DNA from: a virus
Virus record (IMG/VR): IMGVR_UViG_3300029813_000184
Span: 1-30,040 of that record
Length of the DNA: 30,040 bases
Strand: one strand, 5' to 3'
Shown: in pieces, positions 14,029 through 21,404 of the stretch
Numbering within the stretch: position 1 is the first letter of the stretch
Layout of the letters: every line of letters starts with the position of its first letter
Notes under the pieces: generated by a model
What the model was told of the DNA's origin: nothing
Database searches by the model: none
Seen by the model: only the letters and a program-made list of their open reading frames with translations
Made by a program: the position numbers and the translations under genes

Positions 14029-14301
14029 ATGTTACTTGAAGGAAAGAATATGCTCTTTTTTGGGGCTGAAAAGAATCTGGTATTAAATAGCAAAAAGACA
14101 CATAAGATAATAGCTCGATTTAATGAAAATGGTAGTTTTGAGACAGATGATCCAGTTTTGATTGAAAAAATGAAACCTTATTTTAAGCACAGATTAAAAG
14201 CAAAGAGTAAAAAGAAAGGCAAGACCTTTGAACAGATGTATGGGAAAAAGAAAGCAAAAATAATGAAAAGAAGAATAAGTAAGACTTTGAGAGGAGAGTG
14301 A
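14029..14301 (+). CDS. Small basic protein with a NUMOD3-like C-terminus
   Basis: ATG 14029, after GAAGGAGAG; the in-frame TTG at 14011 overlaps the terminator and is rejected. 90 residues. N-terminal half: HKIIARFNENGSFETDDPVLIEKM, strand-turn-strand plus helix of a type common in short phage head proteins. C-terminal half: very basic, GKTFEQMYGKKKAKIMKRR followed by ISKTL, which resembles the NUMOD3-type DNA-binding motif found with homing endonucleases. No nuclease domain is present. It may be a head protein with an acquired DNA-binding tail or a remnant of a homing gene; the function is uncertain. Confidence 0.6.
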   Translation: MLLEGKNMLFFGAEKNLVLNSKKTHKIIARFNENGSFETDDPVLIEKMKPYFKHRLKAKSKKKGKTFEQMYGKKKAKIMKRRISKTLRGE

Positions 14302-14306
14302 GTTAA

Positions 14307-14708
14307 ATGGGTGAAAATCAGACCGTGATAACAGCAGCAGAATTAGAACTCAGAAGTCGTCCTATGGCGAAAATTATGACTATTGCAGCAGGTGAAAGCA
14401 TATCTACTGCGGTGGATAAATCTCATCACAGCCATATTGCTATATTTCTACCCGCAGACTGGACTACCGCAGGTATAACATTTTTGGGTAGTGAAACTTT
14501 TGATGGTACTTATGTCCAAGTATTGAGCGCCACCGATATATCGGAAGTCGCTATCCCCGCTGTTGTCGCAAGTAAAGTTATTGTTTTGGATACGGAATTT
14601 CTTGAAGCGTTGATCGCTATTCCGTTCCTAAAGTTAAGATCTGGAACTTTACTTATCCCTGTCAATCAAGTGGCAGAGGCAAGTATAAATATAATTTTAA
14701 GGAGATGA
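14307..14708 (+). CDS. Putative virion structural protein (133 aa)
   Basis: 133 residues; GAGGAGAG upstream. Beta-rich throughout: HSHIAIFLPADWTTAGITFLG, ETFDGTYVQVL, then FLKLRSGT and PVNQVAEASINIILRR. The pattern (P-x-W-T-x-A-x-ITFxGS...DGTYxxV...KLRSGT...PVNQ) is a recurrent small beta-sandwich type protein that I associate with phage head/tail modules. It starts with NQTVITAA, close to the NQTVVSAA start of the following beta-helix protein. Function not established. Confidence 0.65.
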   Translation: MGENQTVITAAELELRSRPMAKIMTIAAGESISTAVDKSHHSHIAIFLPADWTTAGITFLGSETFDGTYVQVLSATDISEVAIPAVVASKVIVLDTEFLEALIAIPFLKLRSGTLLIPVNQVAEASINIILRR

Positions 14709-14712
14709 TAAA

Positions 14713-16494
14713 ATGGCTAATCAAACAGTAGTAAGTGCCGCCGCAATATGGCAGGCACTATTTGACACATTAACTGGGAATAATAACCAAATGGATTTCA
14801 CACAATCCGGGGAGTGTTATTTTGTTGATGGAAACGCAGGATTAGATACTAATGACGGTTTATCTTGGGAAACTGCTTTTGTAACACTTAACCGTGCAAT
14901 ACAAGCAAGTAATGCTAATATTGCTGCATTACCCAAAGGCTGGGCTTCTCGAAACAAAATCTATGTCAAAGGAGATAGACTTGACGAAGATTTAACCACG
15001 TTCCCCAATAAGTGTGATGTAATCGGAGTAGGCTCTTGTGATGCCTACATTGGAGCAGGGATAATTGGAAACCATGCACCTACCAATTCTGGTAACTATG
15101 GAACAAGATTTATTAACATAAACTTTTTCCCTCAAGCTTCAGGTACGGATATTGTGATACTAGCAAGTACCAGTTCTGGTGTAGAATTTCATGGATGTAC
15201 CTTTATAGGAGTATGGCATGCTTATACACCAGCTAGTGCTATTGATTCGACAGCAAGTCCTCAACTTATGATTTCAAAATGTAGATTTCTAGGAGGATTT
15301 ACTGGAGATGTTATTGATATAGGTGCTGGTGATGCTAGTGGAACAAAAATCGTCGATAACGAAATAGTAGGTGGAGCAGATAACGGGATAGTAATTACTG
15401 GTGTGGCAACTATAGGAACTGGATCTGCTGGTGGAGCTATGTCTCGTGGATTAATCGCAAGAAATAACATCCAAGTCGCAGACAAGGTAATAGATAGTAG
15501 AGCTACAAGCATCTTTAATGTTGTAGACAATAAATGTATTAGTGGAGAAGTAATCGGAGCATTATCCTATGTTATTGACTTGACCTATGCCTCCGGTAAC
15601 ATAATCACTGGTGCTGACAGAGTAGTAAGTGTACCTAGCTCGCTTATCACAGTAAAGGCTACTCCTGTTACCGCTGGTAGGACTTATTATGTTCACAAAG
15701 GCGGGGATAATGCTGGTGGTTTGAGCTGGGCTCATGCATTTACCACAATAGCTGCTGCTATTGCTGCTCATACAACATACAGGGCAACTATTTCTTCTGC
15801 TCAAAAATCAATAAATAGTTACATATATATAGCACCTGGAACCTATGCAGAAGCTCTCACTTCTTTACCGTTTTCTTGTACTATAATCGGATTGGGTATT
15901 CCAGGAACTGATAAAGCAGTTTTAATTAAACCCGCTGCTGGTGCTTGTATTACTGGAACAGTATCAGGATTAAAACTTATCAATATAAGATTTGAAGCTG
16001 TCGGTGCTGTTAATCTACTTGATTTTGACATTAGTAATAATGTTGAAATCTTAGATTGCGAATTTGAATGTGGAGATACTGCTAATTTAGCTGCTATTTC
16101 TAATACAGGCGGCGGAAAATTTATGACTATAAGAGGTAACAAATTTGGTAGTCAAATAGCTGTTCCTGGATTTAGTTATTGCCTGAAATTTACATCTTGG
16201 TTTAGTGCTGCTCTAATAGAAGATAACGTATTTGATGGTATGGATGCTGTGGGAACTGCAATATCTATACATATTAATAGCGTAGGTTATGGTGCTGTAA
16301 TCAGAAATAACATAATTAGACTTAATGGTGCTGGGGTAGGAATAGATGATAATGCTGATGATGCTATGGTTATAGGTAATAAAGTATTCCACGTTGGTGG
16401 AACACCTTATGACATAAATGCAGCATTATCTATGAATAATAGAGCAAATGATAATGGCACAGTTACCGAAGTACCCGATTTAGCTCAATACTAA
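14713..16494 (+). CDS. Beta-helix fibre/spike-like protein with two tandem modules
   Basis: 593 residues. After a short N-terminal region, CYFVDGNAGLDTNDGLSWETAF (from about residue 35; first of the pair) and YYVHKGGDNAGGLSWAHAF (from about residue 324; second) start two modules; each entry is followed by repeated short strands of the kind KIVDNEIVGG, GLIARNNIQV, MTIRGNKFGS and AVIRNNIIRLNG, the signature of right-handed parallel beta-helices. No catalytic site could be assigned. Such proteins serve as tailspikes or capsid fibres that bind or cut surface glycans. The location inside the head block, before the neck genes, is unusual for a tailspike and would fit a capsid-attached fibre. Translation start sits just after AAGGAGATG. 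Confidence 0.75.
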   Translation: MANQTVVSAAAIWQALFDTLTGNNNQMDFTQSGECYFVDGNAGLDTNDGLSWETAFVTLNRAIQASNANIAALPKGWASRNKIYVKGDRLDEDLTTFPNKCDVIGVGSCDAYIGAGIIGNHAPTNSGNYGTRFININFFPQASGTDIVILASTSSGVEFHGCTFIGVWHAYTPASAIDSTASPQLMISKCRFLGGFTGDVIDIGAGDASGTKIVDNEIVGGADNGIVITGVATIGTGSAGGAMSRGLIARNNIQVADKVIDSRATSIFNVVDNKCISGEVIGALSYVIDLTYASGNIITGADRVVSVPSSLITVKATPVTAGRTYYVHKGGDNAGGLSWAHAFTTIAAAIAAHTTYRATISSAQKSINSYIYIAPGTYAEALTSLPFSCTIIGLGIPGTDKAVLIKPAAGACITGTVSGLKLINIRFEAVGAVNLLDFDISNNVEILDCEFECGDTANLAAISNTGGGKFMTIRGNKFGSQIAVPGFSYCLKFTSWFSAALIEDNVFDGMDAVGTAISIHINSVGYGAVIRNNIIRLNGAGVGIDDNADDAMVIGNKVFHVGGTPYDINAALSMNNRANDNGTVTEVPDLAQY

Positions 16495-16505
16495 TTAACC
16501 AGGTT

Positions 16506-16533
16506 TTGCGGTTGTCCGATGATACAACCGTAA
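16506..16533 (+). terminator. Stem-loop after the beta-helix gene
   Basis: TTGCGGTTGT (16506-16515) pairs with ACAACCGTAA (16524-16533) over ten base pairs with one G-T; eight-base loop. No T tract follows, so attenuation or mRNA processing is as likely as termination. Confidence 0.5.
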
Positions 16534-16561
16534 ATATCCTATGCTTTAACGAGGAGATTAT

Positions 16562-16771
16562 ATGCCTTATAAGGCGAGAAAGGTAAATGGGTGGAAAGCT
16601 GTAAATAAACGGACTGGTAGGGCTATGAGCAAAAAAGCAAAGAGTAAGAAAGCAGCACAAAGGCACGCTCAAGCTTTGAATATTAACGTGACTTTAAAAG
16701 AACGCCATCCGAAACTTTATAGAAAAGTAAAGAGAAAATATCCGGTAAAAAGAAAAAGGAAAAAGAGATGA
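16562..16771 (+). CDS. Small highly basic protein (69 aa)
   Basis: 69 residues with CGAGGAG upstream. About 45% Lys/Arg; starts MPYKARKVNGWKAVNKRTGR, then SKKAKSKKAAQRHAQAL, and ends in an almost pure basic tail. The WKAVNKRTGR...SKKAAQRHAQAL arrangement is familiar from small phage proteins of unknown role. Likely binds nucleic acid, perhaps packaged DNA. The stop overlaps the next start (ATGA). Confidence 0.66.
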   Translation: MPYKARKVNGWKAVNKRTGRAMSKKAKSKKAAQRHAQALNINVTLKERHPKLYRKVKRKYPVKRKRKKR

Positions 16772-16890
16772 GTTATTCAAAAAGAAAAAAAAGGACTGGT
16801 AGTGGTCCTTATAAAGGGAGCTATCAACGTAAAAAATATGGGATAGGCAGAAGAAGAAAAGCTGGAATAAAATGTCCTAAAAGTAGGTGA
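16768..16890 (+). CDS. Very small basic peptide (40 aa)
   Basis: 40 residues starting in the previous stop (ATGA) and preceded by an AAAGGAAAAAG purine run. Composition is Lys/Arg/Gly/Tyr (KRKKRTGSGPYKGSYQRKKY), with no hydrophobic core, so it is probably an unstructured nucleic-acid-binding peptide. Too short for common ORF callers. The reality of the gene is supported by coupling and by the same basic character as its partner. Confidence 0.5.
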   Translation: MSYSKRKKRTGSGPYKGSYQRKKYGIGRRRKAGIKCPKSR

Positions 16891-16901
16891 AAGGGTAAAA
16901 A

Positions 16902-17372
16902 ATGATAGAAAAAACTATTCTTGCTTATACAGCAGGTCTATTAGATGGAGATGGGTGTATTCAAATAAGTAGCGTTGAGCCTAATAATAAAGGCACACAA
17001 AAGACAAAGTACCATAATCTTAGCGTGCAAATTACAAATACAAACAAAGAAGTAATAAATTGGCTTAAAGATATATTTGGTGGATTTATTACAAGTAGGT
17101 ATAGTCTTCCTAGTTCAAGGAAGGACTGCAAAACTGGCTTTGTTTGGCATATTGCGACAATCCAAGCTAAAGATTTTCTCGAATCAATTTATCCATATCT
17201 TATCATAAAAAAGAAACAGGCTGACCTTGCTATAAGATTTCAAGAGAATAAAAAATCTATGAGAAAAAAAGAAATAAATTTTAAACTCAAAGAAGTTGTC
17301 AAACGGAACTGGTATCAACAAGAAATTAGCAAATTAAACGGAGGAAAATTAATAAGTGATATTAAAAAGTGA
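16902..17372 (+). CDS. LAGLIDADG homing endonuclease
   Basis: 156 residues with a single YTAGLLDGDGCIQI motif at residues about 9-22, the LAGLIDADG helix whose acidic residue takes part in catalysis. QITNTNKEVINWLKDIFGG and VWHIATIQAKDFLESIYPYL follow in the order usual for the family. Single-motif members act as homodimers. It is inserted between the basic-peptide genes and the neck adaptor, and its last 17 bases overlap the adaptor's start, so it is integrated in the translation of the operon. No intron boundaries were evident around it, so it appears to be free-standing. Confidence 0.9.
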   Translation: MIEKTILAYTAGLLDGDGCIQISSVEPNNKGTQKTKYHNLSVQITNTNKEVINWLKDIFGGFITSRYSLPSSRKDCKTGFVWHIATIQAKDFLESIYPYLIIKKKQADLAIRFQENKKSMRKKEINFKLKEVVKRNWYQQEISKLNGGKLISDIKK

Positions 17373-17982
17373 ACTGATTAATTGTGTGAATGAAACTTTA
17401 AATAGGAAATATGCTGTCGATGGGACCGAACTGGATGCTAAAATTACTTCTACATTGAAGGATCTTTCCAAGAGAGGGAATTTTTTGACCGAGGAGAGCG
17501 AAAGAAAAACTATTGCTGACCGGGCTTTCTATTCAATGCCTGACCATTATAAAGACCGCTTACTGATAATGATTGATGATTACTACCCTCTCGGATGGGA
17601 AACCTTTAAAAATTACCAGGAAGAACGTGCTTTAAGTCCTAACGATACGGGTCCTCCTCAAGTATTTTGCAAGATGAATAAATTTTATTATCTAAGACCC
17701 ACTCCTGATTCGGCTGATTATACCATAAGGCAGTTTTTTGCTTGTTATCACCCTGAAAAGATAACCGTAGATGAGGTAGAGTATGAGGCCTGTGATTATA
17801 TACTTTTCAATGACATTTATCGCCGAGCAATAGAATTAAGATTAATTTGGGAAGTGGCTATGGGATTAGAAATGTATGATACAGCTCGGGAATATATGAC
17901 ATATTACACGAGAGATGAGATTCCCAGCTTGTTGGCCAATATTGATGAGGATCCGGTTATTGCTGAATATCCTGATGATTAA
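17356..17982 (+). CDS. Neck/head-tail adaptor protein (P22 gp4-like role)
   Basis: 208 residues from GTG 17356 with GGAGG 11 bases upstream, inside the LAGLIDADG gene. Mostly helical, beginning ELINCVNETLNRKYAV, followed by FYSMPDHYKDRLLIMIDDYY, a pattern (FxSLPxDFxxV) typical of phage head-tail adaptor and connector proteins, with a C-terminal helix pair (FNDIYRRAIELRLIWEVAMGL). Role: forms a ring under the portal and closes the head before tail attachment. Position between capsid genes and the gp10-like gene agrees. Confidence 0.7.
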   Translation: MILKSELINCVNETLNRKYAVDGTELDAKITSTLKDLSKRGNFLTEESERKTIADRAFYSMPDHYKDRLLIMIDDYYPLGWETFKNYQEERALSPNDTGPPQVFCKMNKFYYLRPTPDSADYTIRQFFACYHPEKITVDEVEYEACDYILFNDIYRRAIELRLIWEVAMGLEMYDTAREYMTYYTRDEIPSLLANIDEDPVIAEYPDD

Positions 17983-18016
17983 AGAGATTTTAAAAAATAA
18001 AAAGGAGTGATTAAAT

Positions 18017-18718
18017 ATGGCTTGGGATCATAGATATGATGTCAATACCCCAGCGGGTACTGATGACCCTAAAGAAGGAGACGATAGAATACGAGAGGTT
18101 AAGGCAGCTTTACAGGAAAGGATTGCCAAAGACCATTACTTTCCCAAAACTGGTAGTGAAGTCAGCGATGAGGACGCTGGAGAACACAAGAAAGTTACAT
18201 TAAGAACAGGAGATGCTCCTACTAAAGCAGATGATAAAGGTCATATTTACGCTAAAGATGTTAGTGATAAAGCAGAACTTTTTTATATTGATGAAGATGG
18301 TAATGAGGTTCAAATAACTACTGGGGGATTGGTTAAATCATTAGCACCCAAAATTCATAGTGCTGTTGGCTCAACTAATATATCTACCACTTCTGTAAGT
18401 CTCGTTGATATGGCTAATGCGTCAATCACCGCAACCTTTCCAGCAGGAAAAGTCTTGATTAATTTTAATTGTACACTCAGAATAGCTGGTGATGATCTCT
18501 CAATCATTGCAATAGATGTAGATGGGACAAAAATCAAAACATCTGCTTACGTGAACGCACCTTATATTGCTCATCATTCTATAAGTATAAGGTGGGTAGA
18601 AACACTTACCGCTGGTGAACACACCATAAAAATACAATGGTCTACAGCAGCATATAGCACATTATACCAAGATGGTGCGACATATAAAAGAATCTTAACA
18701 ATATTAGAATGTAGATAA
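18017..18718 (+). CDS. Putative tail fibre / virion appendage protein
   Basis: 233 residues, AAAGGAGTG upstream. N-terminal module: MAWDHRYDVNTPAGTDDPKEGDDRIREVKAALQ... with GDxxIRExKxAxxERxxxDH and, further on, G-E-H-K-K-V-T-L and ELFYIDEDGNEVQIT; this arrangement is common at the start of phage fibre and baseplate-linked proteins. C-terminal half (about 120-233) is a compact beta domain resembling a jelly-roll tip (VLINFNCTLRIAGDDLSIIAI; GEHTIKIQWSTAA). A receptor-binding or structural tip is plausible; the exact target is unknown. Confidence 0.65.
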   Translation: MAWDHRYDVNTPAGTDDPKEGDDRIREVKAALQERIAKDHYFPKTGSEVSDEDAGEHKKVTLRTGDAPTKADDKGHIYAKDVSDKAELFYIDEDGNEVQITTGGLVKSLAPKIHSAVGSTNISTTSVSLVDMANASITATFPAGKVLINFNCTLRIAGDDLSIIAIDVDGTKIKTSAYVNAPYIAHHSISIRWVETLTAGEHTIKIQWSTAAYSTLYQDGATYKRILTILECR

Positions 18719-18727
18719 GGAGTTATC

Positions 18728-20494
18728 GTGCCAAAACAATTATTTGCAATTATGTCTCCCACAATGGGAAAAAGAGAAGATGTTCCCTCTATTCTTTTAG
18801 AGAAAGTCTTTACTACCGATAATGAAAATTCTTGTATAAGATATGGGGAAATTCATCGAATAAAGATGAGATTGAAAGAACTACTTACTACCTCTGCCGA
18901 CACAGAGGTAGACGTAGAATCCAGTCCTGGTGGCGACAATAAAGTATTAGCGGTTACTGCTACTACTGATTTTGCGATTGGTGGAGAAGTTCTTGTTGAT
19001 GAGGGCGAATCCCACGAATATACTTATACTATCGATTCTATCGATGATGGCGTTTCTTTAACTATGACAGAGGTTTTAGCCTATACACACGAGATTGGTG
19101 AAACAGTTACCCAGGCAGAATTGAATAAAATCCAAACTCCTGATGGTTATCCTGTACTTCGTTATCATTTATTTGTTAAAAGACAAACGGGAACAGAATA
19201 TCTTTTACTCTTTACCAAAAAACACATCTATCTATGGACAGGCGTATTAGAGGAAAAATTCGAGTGTTCTGCTTTTTGTGAGAGTTGGGAAGTGGTTTCC
19301 TACAATGATAAAGTAGTGGCTACCAACAATGTAGATCCAGTTTTAGTCTGGGATGACATTCCAGGAGATGGTTTTATTTTTTTAGATGACCCTGTTAATG
19401 GTATTGAATACGAAACTGGTGTTTATCTCACTGCAGCAAAACATCTAATAATCTTTGAGAATTATCTGATTTTAGGAAATACAACTGAAAATGCAGAAGT
19501 CCATTCTCAGAGAATACGTTGGAATGCTATCGGGGATGAAGTGCAATGGATAACTGGGACTTCTGGAAGTAAAGAAGTGGGAGAGGCAGATTTTATAACG
19601 GGATTTGGTATATGCCAGAGTTATTTATTTATATTCAAGAAAATAACTTATTATAAAATGTGGCTCGTACCACTTCCTTTAATATTTAATGTGGATCTTG
19701 TATCCAATAAAATTGGTTGTCTGTCCAGTCATTCGATTATAAATGATAAATATGGTAGATTATTTTTTTTGGCTTCTGATTATACAATCAAGGAAATAGG
19801 ATATGGAGAGATTTCTGCCCTTATTGATAAAACAATAAAAACTATTACTCCTGCTTATGCTCATCTTGTTGAGTCTACATTTATCGATAAGAACGGAGAA
19901 CTCTTGTGGGCTATACCTTTCAATAGTTCTACGAATAATAAAGTAATATCTTTTAAAAATGGTAAGTGGAACGAATATGATTTAGCAATAAATTCTTTCG
20001 GAGATTACAAAAGACAAATTGCCCATACTTGGGATACTTTACCCTTTGATACCTTTGATAGTTGGGGTTGGGACAAATGGAATGTTCAAGACCCCGAAAT
20101 AGGTTTTGAAATAGAACTTGGAGCAGATTATTTAGGTTATAGTTATGCTTTATTTGATAATGAAAAAGATGACGAAGAAGATTATTCTGGATTTTTTGTC
20201 CTTTCTACTGATCTATATAACAAACAAGGGTTGTCTTTTAACAAAAGACTACTGGATTTGAATATATACGTTAGGAAAGAAACAAAAGGAACGCTAATCA
20301 TAGAAATAAAAAGAGATCACGAATCAACTTGGCAATCTGCTGGAACTGTCGGCCTAACAGGAGATGAGGAAATTTTAATCAAGCATTTGCCAGTCGATTA
20401 CAGGGCGAAACATTTCCTAATCAAAATAAGTGGTGAGAATAGATACCGTTTTATTGGAATAATGTTTAGTTATATGGTTGTGGGAGAAAGATAA
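18728..20494 (+). CDS. P22 gp10-like tail accessory / DNA-stabilisation protein
   Basis: 588 residues from GTG 18728 after AAGGAGTTATC. The middle has the repeated W-x-D / R-I-R-W and GDEVQW strands of a beta-propeller, with WEVVSYNDKVVATNNVDPVLVWD and SQRIRWNAIGDEVQWITG as the clearest elements; the C-terminal third is a beta-sandwich (KGTLIIEIKRDHESTWQSAG). This is the layout of the P22 gp10 family, which attaches under gp4 and helps keep packaged DNA in the head. Its place directly after the adaptor and fibre-like genes fits. Family assignment is by pattern and context only. Confidence 0.72.
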   Translation: MPKQLFAIMSPTMGKREDVPSILLEKVFTTDNENSCIRYGEIHRIKMRLKELLTTSADTEVDVESSPGGDNKVLAVTATTDFAIGGEVLVDEGESHEYTYTIDSIDDGVSLTMTEVLAYTHEIGETVTQAELNKIQTPDGYPVLRYHLFVKRQTGTEYLLLFTKKHIYLWTGVLEEKFECSAFCESWEVVSYNDKVVATNNVDPVLVWDDIPGDGFIFLDDPVNGIEYETGVYLTAAKHLIIFENYLILGNTTENAEVHSQRIRWNAIGDEVQWITGTSGSKEVGEADFITGFGICQSYLFIFKKITYYKMWLVPLPLIFNVDLVSNKIGCLSSHSIINDKYGRLFFLASDYTIKEIGYGEISALIDKTIKTITPAYAHLVESTFIDKNGELLWAIPFNSSTNNKVISFKNGKWNEYDLAINSFGDYKRQIAHTWDTLPFDTFDSWGWDKWNVQDPEIGFEIELGADYLGYSYALFDNEKDDEEDYSGFFVLSTDLYNKQGLSFNKRLLDLNIYVRKETKGTLIIEIKRDHESTWQSAGTVGLTGDEEILIKHLPVDYRAKHFLIKISGENRYRFIGIMFSYMVVGER

Positions 20495-20495
20495 A

Positions 20496-20660
20496 ATGAG
20501 AACACCGAAGTCTTTAATATTACCAAATTTAGAGAACATTGAAGACGAGAAAATAAGAGGAATATTTGAAAGGTATAATAGAATTTTATCTGAATTAGTA
20601 ATTTATTTGAATACCGATATTAGTGAATTGCTTAAAAGAATTGAAGATTTAGAGGCTTAA
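20496..20660 (+). CDS. Small coiled-coil protein (54 aa)
   Basis: ATG 20496 follows GGGAGAAAG; the frame extends back to TTG 20478, which overlaps the gp10-like gene. 54 residues: a short Pro-containing lead and then a heptad-like helix (ISELLKRIEDLEA). Starting two bases after the previous stop. Possibly a small tail protein; no family recognised. Confidence 0.6.
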   Translation: MRTPKSLILPNLENIEDEKIRGIFERYNRILSELVIYLNTDISELLKRIEDLEA

Positions 20661-20677
20661 AGCACTTGAAACATAGA

Positions 20678-20839
20678 ATGTATAAAAAAGTAATAGAATG
20701 TTGCGACTATCGTTGTCCTTTTAGTGTTTGTGATGGAACAACGGGGACTCGAGATAGATTTTGTTTAAGGACAAAACGTAAAATCGGGAAAGAGGATAAA
20801 CCATTTCCAAAATGGTGTTCATTAGAATGGAGCGATTAA
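20678..20839 (+). CDS. Cysteine-rich mini-protein (53 aa)
   Basis: 53 residues containing six Cys: ECCDYRCPFSVCDG, then FCL and WCS. A compact metal-binding or, less likely, disulfide fold is suggested. A TTG at 20666 in the same frame is better spaced from an AGAGG (20651-20655) and is the alternative start. It fills most of the 230-base gap between neighbours. Function unknown. Confidence 0.5.
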   Translation: MYKKVIECCDYRCPFSVCDGTTGTRDRFCLRTKRKIGKEDKPFPKWCSLEWSD

Positions 20840-20888
20840 GATTACAACGGGAATCGATTAAAAAAATTGAAGATTTGGAGAGTTCATA

Positions 20889-21404
20889 ATGGAGAAGGAA
20901 AAGAAAGATAAAGAAGAGAAAATTAAGCCAAATGAAGTTTATATTATCAATAAATTAAATTTTGCTACTCAGGCTAATGCATTGGCCAAGATATGTATGA
21001 CTCTAAAATTTGCCAAAAGAGAACCCATCAATCCAGATATATTTATGGACTACATAACTGTATCTTTAGCTCTTGGTAATTGTATTATTTTAGTCACTTT
21101 TAATAAAAAAACGAAATTAAATACTTGTATAGTTATGCTCCTAAAAAATAATCCGATTAAGGGAAAAGTCCTTTGGATAGAGTGGGCCTGGACTGATGGA
21201 AAAGACCTTAAATTGGGGAACAAAGTTTTTGAAAAAGTGGAAGATTTAGCTCAAAGATTAGGAGCTAAAAGAATTGCAGGAGCAATGGAAAGAGGGATAG
21301 AAGCTGTTTATAAAAAATATGGACTTAAACAAGCTTATATTGTAGTCGAGAAAATAGTCGAGAAATCAGAGAAAGAGGTGAAAACTGATGTGGAAAAAAA
21401 TTAA
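20889..21404 (+). CDS. GNAT-fold-like protein
   Basis: 171 residues; GGAG upstream at 20878-20881. After a Lys/Glu-rich lead, the chain shows the strand-strand-helix order of a GNAT domain: LALGNCIILVTFNKKTKLNTCIVML, then KGKVLWIEWAWTDGKDL, LAQRLGAKRIAGAMERGIEAVYKKYGLKQAY and a final strand. The segment A-K-R-I-x-G-x-x-x-R-G-x-x-x-x-Y-x-K-Y-G-L is characteristic of the final part of acetyltransferases. GNAT-like proteins are found in several podovirus tail/ejection blocks, where a catalytic role is not proven. The usual RxxGxG/A acetyl-CoA loop is not obvious, so it may be a structural relative. Confidence 0.6.
   Translation: MEKEKKDKEEKIKPNEVYIINKLNFATQANALAKICMTLKFAKREPINPDIFMDYITVSLALGNCIILVTFNKKTKLNTCIVMLLKNNPIKGKVLWIEWAWTDGKDLKLGNKVFEKVEDLAQRLGAKRIAGAMERGIEAVYKKYGLKQAYIVVEKIVEKSEKEVKTDVEKN

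Noticed and set aside
20829-20891. 20-codon ORF after the Cys-rich gene, ending KKIEDLESS
   Set aside because: Too short, no ribosome site; its similarity to the end of the 54-residue protein (KRIEDLEA) is noted but weak.
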